Source of the DNA: Thermoplasmata archaeon
GTDB lineage: Archaea; Thermoplasmatota; Thermoplasmata; Lutacidiplasmatales; UBA184
Length of the DNA: 6,470 bases
Assembly (NCBI GenBank): GCA_030043405.1
Contig: JASHXS010000194.1
Span: 1-6,470, forward strand
Direction of reading: 5' to 3'
Under the pieces are notes generated by a model, which was not told the origin of the DNA, made no database searches, and saw nothing but the letters and a program-made list of their open reading frames with translations. The position numbers and the translations under genes are program-made. Positions 1 through 5,234 of this stretch are shown one piece after another (within the stretch, counting starts at the first letter, position 1; each line of letters opens with the position of its first letter).

Positions 1-1155
1 CTGGAGACCCTCACGCAGCACGAACACCGGGGGCGTTCCCACCGTTCCTACCTCCACGTAGAGGCCGGACAGCCGTACATCTCGGTCGCGTGCTCCACAG
101 GGGAGGCGCACCACGTCGCGGCCGCGCTGCCGCGCGGGACCCGGTCGGTGCGGACCGACGGCTTCGTCCTGGTGTTCCTGTCGGCGCCCCGACCCGCAAG
201 CAACACCCCCGGCGTGATCGCCTTCCTCGCCGAGCGACTCAGCGAGAACGACCTGACCCCCCGACTCCTCGCGGCGGCCTCGAACGAGGTGGCCATCATA
301 TCGCCCGAGGAGGAGGGCCGACAGGTCTTCGCCTTCCTCCACAACCTCCGTCGGGACCACGTCGAGCATTCCCGGCCCGCCTCGGGCCGCCGGGGAGAGA
401 AGGCCTCAAACCCCGGACGCGCTCGGGCCCCCGGGGTGCCTCCGATGGCCCGCAAGCGAGAGAGCGACCCCCGTTCGGGGGCCGAGATCGCGCGCGACTA
501 CGTCCAGGTCCATCCGAGTGTCGCGGACTGTCTGCAGTACGGCATCGTGAACATGACGGGCCTCGCCCGACGGATCGCCGACGAGGCCCGATACGACCGG
601 CCGGATGCGGTCGAGGCGGCCCTTCGGCGATGGCGGCCCCCGCGGTCGAACCACCCCAGCGTCGAGAGCCGCATCCTCCAGGTCGTCCGGCAGAGCCGGA
701 TCGAGGTGCGAACGCGGGTCGCGCTCGTCACCGCGCCGCCGACCTGGGAACTCCTGGGCCGTCTCCTCCGGGTGCAGCCGAACCCGGCCACCGACGGGCG
801 CCGCCTGTTCCAGGTGTTGCAGAGCCCCGCCTCCGTGACCGTGCTGTGCGATGAGGACCTCGTGGACCCCGTCCTGCGGGCCGTCGGGGACCGACGGTCG
901 ATCGAGGCGAGCCGGCAACTGGCGGCCGTGGTCGTGCACAGTCCCGAGACGATCCTGGAGACGCCCGGCGTCCTCGCCTTCCTCTCGGGGGCCGTCTACC
1001 GGGCGGGGCTGAACTGCCTCGAACTCATGAGTCTCCACCTGGAGTCCACGTTCGTGGTCCGCCAGGCGGACGCGTTCGCGACGTTCGGGGTCCTATCGGA
1101 CCTCGTTCACCCGGGGCCGGGCGGCGGAGCGGGCTCGACCGCCGTACTCGGCTGA
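1..1155 (+). CDS. Tandem ACT-like protein with archaeal helix-turn-helix unit (5' partial)
   Basis: The frame is open from base 1 to the TGA at 1153-1155 (384 residues visible); the start lies outside the window. Residues 17-116 and 269-368 align without gaps at an offset of 252, with about 20 identities per 100 by hand count. The shared landmarks include TPGV.AFL (69-76 and 321-328), so the protein holds two copies of the same ACT-like fold. Unit B (149-384) is complete. A helix-turn-helix-like segment (about 162-210) contains HPSVADCLQYGIVNMTGLAR, followed by a basic RRWRPPRSN stretch, then the ACT-like region with a SPETILETPGVLAF core. This HTH+ACT arrangement, with the 'HPS..DCL..GIVN...LAR' signature, is from memory typical of a family of uncharacterised archaeal proteins of about 220-240 residues. 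Unit A lacks its HTH only because the window begins there. A role as a ligand-responsive regulator is inferred from ACT and HTH; no ligand or target can be named. The linker at 117-148 is rich in Arg, Gly, Pro and Ala. The 3' end overlaps the converging surface-protein gene. Confidence 0.8.
   Translation: METLTQHEHRGRSHRSYLHVEAGQPYISVACSTGEAHHVAAALPRGTRSVRTDGFVLVFLSAPRPASNTPGVIAFLAERLSENDLTPRLLAAASNEVAIISPEEEGRQVFAFLHNLRRDHVEHSRPASGRRGEKASNPGRARAPGVPPMARKRESDPRSGAEIARDYVQVHPSVADCLQYGIVNMTGLARRIADEARYDRPDAVEAALRRWRPPRSNHPSVESRILQVVRQSRIEVRTRVALVTAPPTWELLGRLLRVQPNPATDGRRLFQVLQSPASVTVLCDEDLVDPVLRAVGDRRSIEASRQLAAVVVHSPETILETPGVLAFLSGAVYRAGLNCLELMSLHLESTFVVRQADAFATFGVLSDLVHPGPGGGAGSTAVLG
433..447 (+). 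promoter_or_regulatory. Possible internal ribosome binding site and ATG start for unit B
   Basis: GGGGTG at 433-438 sits six bases before an in-frame ATG at 445-447, which opens the second HTH+ACT unit. GGGGTG partly matches the archaeal Shine-Dalgarno core GGAGGTG. Starting here gives a 236-residue product, the usual size of a stand-alone member of this family. The frame is also open upstream with no stop, so this could be an independent or additional start inside a fused gene, or only a methionine in a linker. Confidence 0.4.
1107..1155. other. Convergent 3' overlap of two coding regions (49 bp)
   Basis: The + strand ACT gene ends with TGA at 1153-1155 and the - strand surface-protein gene ends with TGA at 1109-1107, so their last 16 codons or so are complementary. 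On each side the overlap encodes only a disordered tail: Gly/Pro-rich after the ACT fold on one strand, Pro/Ala-rich after the membrane anchor on the other. No T-tract terminator separates them, so both transcripts probably run into each other and could form antisense pairs. Confidence 0.85.
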
Positions 1156-4100
1156 GGCCGCGCGAGCGTCGGGGCGGGCGCCGGGCTGGCCGGCGGCGGC
1201 GGGCGGCGGGCCAGCAGGAAGAGCGCCACGAGGGCGATCGCGGCGATCCCGATCGCCAGGAACGCCGAGGAGAACGTGATGCCGGAGGAGGCGATGGAGG
1301 TGCTTTCGATCGTGATGGTGGTGGAGGCATTCGCCGAGCGGTGGTACGGGTCGACGACCTCGACGGTGATCTTGTACACCCCCGGAGAGGTGTACGTGTG
1401 GGAGGTCGCGTTCGACGCGTTGGTGTAGATGTTGCCGTCGCCGAACGTCCACTGGTACGTGTAGCCGCTCGAGGCGACGAGGACCGGCACCTCGGCCAGG
1501 AACTCGACCGCCGTGCCAACGTACCCGACCGACGCGCCGCCGATGGAGACCGTCGGCGGAGTCGGGACGAACAGGGCGGTCAGGTTGCCGCTCCCGTTGA
1601 CGTACAGCTCGCTGCCGGAGACGGAGACGTTTCCGGTCACGTTCCACCCGCTGAAAGAGCTTGTCACACAGGGCTGGGTGCCGACCGCGAACTGGTCGAA
1701 GGGCGTGAGCAGGTGGGCCCCGGAGGGCTCGAGCGCGCCGTTGATGGTGATCGATCCGCAACCCGATCCTCCGGTCTCGAGCAGGACCGTGTACTGCAGC
1801 GGGGCGAACTCGGCGGTGATCGTGCTCGGCCCGGTGGGGGTGATCGTGCCGTTGGCGATCGCCACGTACGGGCTCGAGTCGAAGGAGATGAGCCCGTAGT
1901 GGGCACAGGCGGTCGCCCCGATCGTGTAGGTGAGGCCCGTGATGAGCGTCGCCTCCGAGCCGTCGAGGTACGTGGTACCCCCGAGGATGACCGACCCGCA
2001 CGTGGCCGGGTAGGTGTTGATCACGAGATTGACGAGCGGGCCAAAGTCCGCCTGGATGGCCCCGGAATTGTTGAGCCAGACGGTGTCCCCGACGACCTGG
2101 ATGCCACCGCTCAGCGTGTAGCCCGTGAAACCATAGTTCTGGCACGGGATCGCCGAGATCGACAGTACGGCACCGGGCGACTCGGTCGTGAATCCCCCGT
2201 TGGAGAAGACGTTCCCGCCCAGGTTCACCCCGCCGCACGAGGACGGGTTCGTGAGGATCCCGACGTACACCTCCGGCGTCCCGGCGAAGGAGACCACCAA
2301 GATCGTGCCGGTCCCATTCACGAGCAGGAGGGAGCCGATCAGCGTGAGGCCCCCGGAGGCGGTCATGGACTCGAGGTAGTGGCCGTGGCACGTGTAGCCG
2401 ACGATGGAGTAGACCGAGTGGTTCTGGACCGCGATGTCCGCTCCGTTCGCGTAGTCGGTCCCGTTCAGCGTGATGCCGCCGCATGCGCTGGGGACGGTGT
2501 CGACGAAGACCTCGGTGAGCTTGTAGTTGGACTCGAAGAGCACCCCGGAGCCCGAGACGGTCATCGAGTCCCCGGCGATCGACACCCCGCCGGAGGAGGA
2601 GAAGTTCTGGAATCCATAGTGCCGGCAGGGGCTCGGTGCCACGGTGTACGTCCCGGCCGCGAGGTAGACGGATTCCCCGTTCGTGTAGCTGGCCCCCTGG
2701 TAGGAGATCCCGCCGCAGTCGGACGGCGAGGTCTCGAACTCGACGGCGCTCGAGCTGCTCTCGGAGACGTACGACGCCGTGATCGTCCCATTCCCGCCGG
2801 GGGTGAGCAGGGTTCCGAGGATGGTGAGGTTCCCGACGACCGTCCAGCCGGCGAACCCGTCGCCGGCGCAGGAGACGGTCTCGGTCAGCGCGACCGGGAT
2901 GTCGAAGAGGAGGCTCGCGGTGGTGCCGTCGCCGTAGGGGGTCCCGTTGACGTCCACCACGCCACAGGTCGAGGGAGCGATGTCCACCAGGACGTTCTCA
3001 TGGGGCCGTATATACGCCCAGTTCGCCGTCAGCGTACCGTTCCCCTCGACCGAGACGGAGGTGGTCAGGTTGTACTGCGTGCCGACGGTGACGCCGCCGG
3101 TGACGGTCCACGACGCGAACGCGTACGGGTAGCATCCGACGGCCGTCGCGCTGGTGGAGCCCGGCTCGAGCCCGAGGGCCGACCCGTTCGTCTCGACGGT
3201 CCCGTTCAGCGTGACGCTGCCGCACGTCGACGGCTGGATGTCCGTCACCACGGAGAAGTGCGGGATCGGCCCCCGGGTGACGGAATACGGCCCGTTCGAG
3301 ACGTGTTCCCCGGCGGCGTCGGTCGCGTTCACCCAGTACTCGAACTTTCCGTTTCCCGCGGCGGGGATGGTTGCCAGGTACGTCCCGTCCTCGTTCGTCC
3401 CGCCGGTCGACGTCATGAGGGCGGTCGTCCAGGGTCCGCCGGGACTATCGAAGGCGAGCGTCACGTTACGGACGTACCCCAGCGCCGTGGCGCGGGCCGT
3501 CACGTTGAGCGGGGTCGCCGGGGCGATGTACCCCCCGAGACTCGAGTCGGCCACATGGGTGACCGCGAGCGGGTAGAGGTCCTGCGCGCCGGAGGTGGAG
3601 AGGTATTGTCCGTAAGCCCCGCCCCAATCCGTTCGCGTCGTGGCGTACGACATGCCGTAGGTGAGGAACGCGGCTGAGTTGTTGCCGTTGAGGGCGAAGT
3701 ACGGGTAGAACCCGTCCCCGCCGGCCGACGTGAACTCCCAACACGTCCCGACGTCCACCCCGAGCGGCGGGGCGGTGTCGCACGTCCCGGAGGCTGACTC
3801 CGGGGAGACGAGGGAGTAGGTGCCCGAATAGCTGGTGCCATTCCAGAAGAGTGGCACCCCGATCTCGGTGGCCGTCAGGTTCGCCCACCGGGAGCCGTTG
3901 TACGTGTCGCACGGGGCGTACGCCGCCGCCCCTTCCGGACAGACGTCGACCCCGAAGCCGAGCCCGTACTGTTGGCCGCTGCCCGTCGAGGGGTCCACCG
4001 CCCAGTCGAGCTCGCAGGAGTCCGCGCACGCGGCGGAGTAGCTGGGGTTGAACGTGTGCGTGCCGGTCACCGACTGGCTGAGCGTGTAGGTTCCGTTGGC

Positions 4101-4844
4101 GTTCCCGTTCGACGTTTGGTTCACGAAGACGGACAACCCATTCCCGTTGGGGGTTCCGGCAAAGGAGACCTGGATCCACGAGCCGCCCGGTACGTTGAAG
4201 AAGGGGAGCGGGTCGTTCGAGGAGAGGTCGTCGAACTCGCACCAGTACGTCCCGTTCCAGCCCGTGACCGCGGCGACGGCGCACCCCACGGAGTCCGTGG
4301 AGTTCACGAAGGAGAGGACCGCGAGCGTGATGTTCCAGACGAGGGGCTGAAGACTGCCGAAGCCGAGCGGGGTCGCCTGCAGCTCGAGGTAGGACTGGTT
4401 CCAGGCGGAGTTCGCGTCGCCCGACACCACCATCCCGAGATACATGCCGGCGGTGGCGTTCTCCTGTCCGTCCGCCGACTCGGGGGGGAGGTACCAGGGC
4501 ACCGTCAGGTGGTCGCCCGAGCCCGCCGAGGGCGAGTCGAACGAGAGGTGCATCTCGTCCTCGGCGATCGGCGCGCAGGGGTACTGGAGGTACATGTTCG
4601 GGTCGAGGGGCCAGGTGTACCCGTCCAATTCGCCGTAGATCGGATAGCCGGCACAGCCGATCTGCGGGTGCGGCGAGCTGACGGGGGCGGGGCTTGCGGC
4701 GGCGGAGGAAGCCTCGGGGGTAGCGGGGGTGGCCGGCGCGGCGGGGGCCGGGCTGATGAGCGAATTCAACGGGAGCGCCGTCAGACACAGCAGGGCGGCC
4801 AAGGCTACCAGGACCACCGCCAGCCCGAGCGAGCGACCGTTCAC
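1107..4844 (-). CDS. Large membrane-anchored surface protein with Ig-like, seven Cys-paired repeats and PKD domain
   Basis: 1245 residues, exported and anchored at the C-terminus. In order: a signal peptide (about 1-31); a Ser/Ala/Pro-rich stretch (32-59); a large domain of unknown family with ten Cys (about 60-440); an Ig-like domain (443-524); seven repeats of about 80 residues (528-1094); a PKD domain (1095-1180); a transmembrane helix (about 1190-1212); and a 33-residue Pro-rich tail. There are over 30 N-X-S/T sequons, about 80 Asp/Glu, but only 3 Lys and about 12 Arg by hand count, as expected for an extracellular, probably glycosylated and possibly acid-exposed protein. The start is GTG at 4844. 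It overlaps the TGA of the upstream membrane-protein gene (GTGA) and has a GGAGGT ribosome site five bases before it, so translation is probably coupled to the upstream gene. An S-layer-associated, adhesive or binding role is inference; no catalytic motif was seen. The 3' end overlaps the converging gene. Confidence 0.93.
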   Translation of the reverse strand: MNGRSLGLAVVLVALAALLCLTALPLNSLISPAPAAPATPATPEASSAAASPAPVSSPHPQIGCAGYPIYGELDGYTWPLDPNMYLQYPCAPIAEDEMHLSFDSPSAGSGDHLTVPWYLPPESADGQENATAGMYLGMVVSGDANSAWNQSYLELQATPLGFGSLQPLVWNITLAVLSFVNSTDSVGCAVAAVTGWNGTYWCEFDDLSSNDPLPFFNVPGGSWIQVSFAGTPNGNGLSVFVNQTSNGNANGTYTLSQSVTGTHTFNPSYSAACADSCELDWAVDPSTGSGQQYGLGFGVDVCPEGAAAYAPCDTYNGSRWANLTATEIGVPLFWNGTSYSGTYSLVSPESASGTCDTAPPLGVDVGTCWEFTSAGGDGFYPYFALNGNNSAAFLTYGMSYATTRTDWGGAYGQYLSTSGAQDLYPLAVTHVADSSLGGYIAPATPLNVTARATALGYVRNVTLAFDSPGGPWTTALMTSTGGTNEDGTYLATIPAAGNGKFEYWVNATDAAGEHVSNGPYSVTRGPIPHFSVVTDIQPSTCGSVTLNGTVETNGSALGLEPGSTSATAVGCYPYAFASWTVTGGVTVGTQYNLTTSVSVEGNGTLTANWAYIRPHENVLVDIAPSTCGVVDVNGTPYGDGTTASLLFDIPVALTETVSCAGDGFAGWTVVGNLTILGTLLTPGGNGTITASYVSESSSSAVEFETSPSDCGGISYQGASYTNGESVYLAAGTYTVAPSPCRHYGFQNFSSSGGVSIAGDSMTVSGSGVLFESNYKLTEVFVDTVPSACGGITLNGTDYANGADIAVQNHSVYSIVGYTCHGHYLESMTASGGLTLIGSLLLVNGTGTILVVSFAGTPEVYVGILTNPSSCGGVNLGGNVFSNGGFTTESPGAVLSISAIPCQNYGFTGYTLSGGIQVVGDTVWLNNSGAIQADFGPLVNLVINTYPATCGSVILGGTTYLDGSEATLITGLTYTIGATACAHYGLISFDSSPYVAIANGTITPTGPSTITAEFAPLQYTVLLETGGSGCGSITINGALEPSGAHLLTPFDQFAVGTQPCVTSSFSGWNVTGNVSVSGSELYVNGSGNLTALFVPTPPTVSIGGASVGYVGTAVEFLAEVPVLVASSGYTYQWTFGDGNIYTNASNATSHTYTSPGVYKITVEVVDPYHRSANASTTITIESTSIASSGITFSSAFLAIGIAAIALVALFLLARRPPPPASPAPAPTLARPQPSTAVEPAPPPGPG
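1110..1277 (-). other. C-terminal transmembrane anchor and Pro-rich cytoplasmic tail of the surface protein
   Basis: Residues about 1190-1212 form one hydrophobic helix (SAFLAIGIAAIALVALFLLA) followed directly by RR, which by the positive-inside rule puts the remaining 33 residues in the cytoplasm. That tail is rich in Pro and Ala (PPPPASPAPAP... ending PPPGPG). With the N-terminal signal, this gives a type I topology with about 1160 residues outside the cell. Confidence 0.88.
1305..1562 (-). other. PKD domain of the surface protein
   Basis: Residues about 1095-1180. The diagnostic elements are present: YTYQWTFGDG (1128-1137) matches the PKD 'W.FGDG' core, and ATSHTYTSPGVYKITVEVVD (1146-1165) matches the 'HTY..PG.Y.V.V.V.D' ending. 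PKD domains are beta-sandwich modules common in archaeal surface proteins. Here it lies next to the membrane as the last extracellular module. Confidence 0.9.
1563..3263 (-). repeat. Seven tandem Cys-paired B-repeat-like modules in the surface protein
   Basis: Protein-level repeats, approximately: R1 3009-3263, R2 2766-3008, R3 2523-2765, R4 2274-2522, R5 2037-2273, R6 1797-2036, R7 1563-1796 (residues 528-1094). Each follows the scheme: V.....PS.CG.V.LNG..Y.NG.....L.....Y.I....C..Y.F..WT..G.V.V.G....V.G.GT.TA.F. First and second Cys pair up as 541/571, 627/659, 710/740, 788/819, 870/901, 949/980 and 1029/1059, a separation of 30-32 in every copy. The scheme resembles the divergent InlB B-repeat ('..G.V......G..V.L.A....Y.F..W.........T.....TA.F') with an added cysteine pair. 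A disulfide within each repeat is inferred. The copies are clearly diverged in DNA and protein, so the duplication is old. Confidence 0.85.
3273..3518 (-). other. Ig-like / fibronectin-like domain in the surface protein
   Basis: Residues about 443-524. The pattern LNVTARATALGYVRNVTLAF, then WTTALMTSTGG, DGTYLATIPA and FEYWVNATDAAGE is the familiar order of strands in extracellular Ig-like modules ('...V.L.Y...G.W....M...G..Y.A.IPA....V.Y.V.A.D..G'). It probably serves as a spacer between the N-terminal domain and the repeat stalk. Confidence 0.7.
3525..4667 (-). other. N-terminal extracellular domain of unknown family in the surface protein
   Basis: Residues about 60-440. The segment is rich in Gly, Ser, Thr, Asn, Trp and Tyr, and is probably all-beta. 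It has ten Cys (64, 90, 188, 202, 273, 277, 302, 312, 355, 368), an even number that could make five disulfides, and about a dozen sequons. Landmarks are DEMHLSFDSPSAGSGDHLTV (96-115), GSWIQVSFAGTP (221-232), GFGVDVCPEG (296-305) and TDWGGAYGQY (405-414). It gives the impression of a carbohydrate- or protein-binding beta-sandwich, but I cannot assign a named family. I have a vague memory of similar N-terminal regions in predicted surface proteins of uncultivated Thermoplasmata, which I could not check. Confidence 0.6.
4752..4844 (-). other. Signal peptide of the surface protein
   Basis: Residues 1-31. A short N-terminus with one Arg (MNGRS) is followed by a hydrophobic core, LGLAVVLVALAALLCLTALP, then Ser/Ala/Pro-rich sequence typical after a Sec signal. 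The exact cleavage site cannot be fixed from sequence alone, and an uncleaved signal anchor is possible. Cys20 lies inside the hydrophobic core and does not form a proper lipobox. Confidence 0.85.
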
Positions 4845-5230
4845 GGGGAACCTCCGCCGCTCACCGGCGGTTCCGCGGGCTCGTCCCCGGGGGCCCCGCT
4901 GGGCCTGCCGCTAGCGCTGCTGGCGGGTCCCGGTTGGAAGACTTCCACGCCGGGCAGCCCCTCGATGCTGGAGCGACGGCGCTTGGCCGGGAGCGCGTCA
5001 TAGCCGAAGCTGAGCCCCACGATGAAGAGGATGCCCCCGAGGATCGCGAACAGGTAGCTGACGTACACGCCGTTCGCCACCCCGGCCCAGGCCGGTTTCC
5101 AGATCCCCACGACGAAGACGAGGATCCCGATGACCGCCACGGCGAACCAGGTCGACGGGGCGATGCGGCGCCCGGCCGGGGCGGGTCGTCGAGACCCGTC
5201 GGCTGAGCGCCCGCCGTCCCCGCCTCCCAT
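4841..5230 (-). CDS. Small two-helix membrane protein of unknown function
   Basis: 129 residues. There is a Gly/Arg-rich N-terminus (1-26), a first membrane helix at about 27-44 (TWFAVAVIGILVFVVGIW), a short loop (45-54), and a second helix at about 55-75 (VYVSYLFAILGGILFIVGLS). A basic patch, AKRRRSS (82-88), is followed by a long Pro/Gly/Ser-rich, probably disordered tail to residue 129. Basic residues flank both helices on the N- and C-terminal sides, so both ends are predicted in the cytoplasm with a roughly ten-residue outer loop. I do not recognise the family. The ATG at 5230 lies four bases after the TAA of the AAA+ gene, and only a weak AAGGCG precedes it, so it is probably translated by reinitiation. 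Its TGA overlaps the GTG of the surface-protein gene. Position between an ATPase and an exported protein suggests an adaptor or membrane partner, which is inference. Confidence 0.87.
   Translation of the reverse strand: MGGGDGGRSADGSRRPAPAGRRIAPSTWFAVAVIGILVFVVGIWKPAWAGVANGVYVSYLFAILGGILFIVGLSFGYDALPAKRRRSSIEGLPGVEVFQPGPASSASGRPSGAPGDEPAEPPVSGGGSP
4850..4855 (-). promoter_or_regulatory. Shine-Dalgarno GGAGGT for the surface-protein start
   Basis: On the - strand GGAGGT is followed by five bases (TCCCC) and then GTG at 4844-4842. It matches the archaeal anti-Shine-Dalgarno core and lies inside the last codons of the upstream membrane-protein gene. It fixes the GTG as the start and points to coupled translation of the two genes. 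Confidence 0.8.
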
Positions 5231-5234
5231 CGCC

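Noticed and set aside
148..150. GTG as the start of the + strand ACT gene
   Set aside because: The preceding 49 codons align with unit B from residue 17 onward (including the VAC / VLC match), so the coding region begins before the window.
373..389. Perfect 7-bp hairpin as a transcription terminator
   Set aside because: It is followed by no T-tract and lies inside an open frame. Archaeal termination relies mainly on T-runs, so a GC-rich hairpin alone is not enough.
1563..3263. DNA tandem repeat or CRISPR-like array
   Set aside because: The roughly 240-bp period is visible only at protein level; copies differ widely in DNA and there are no constant short repeats with spacers.
1341..3677. A very long open frame on the + strand opposite the surface-protein gene
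   Set aside because: Its translation is dominated by Arg, Gly, Asp and Val with no domain or motif. It is what high GC and third-position bias in the - strand gene produce on the opposite strand. The - strand reading has a signal peptide, PKD domain, repeats and anchor.
4785..4787. Cys20 of the surface protein as a lipoprotein attachment site
   Set aside because: The residues before it are ALL, not a proper lipobox with a small residue directly before Cys, and the cysteine is in the middle of the hydrophobic core.
3466..4788. Open frame on the - strand in a different frame inside the surface-protein gene
   Set aside because: Arg/Pro/His-rich shifted-frame translation; the alternative frame alone shows the conserved cysteines, sequons and domain motifs.
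3972..5003. Long + strand open frame crossing the surface-protein and membrane-protein genes
   Set aside because: Same antisense artefact: Arg/Gly/Val-rich, no recognisable fold, and it crosses a well-supported GTGA gene junction.
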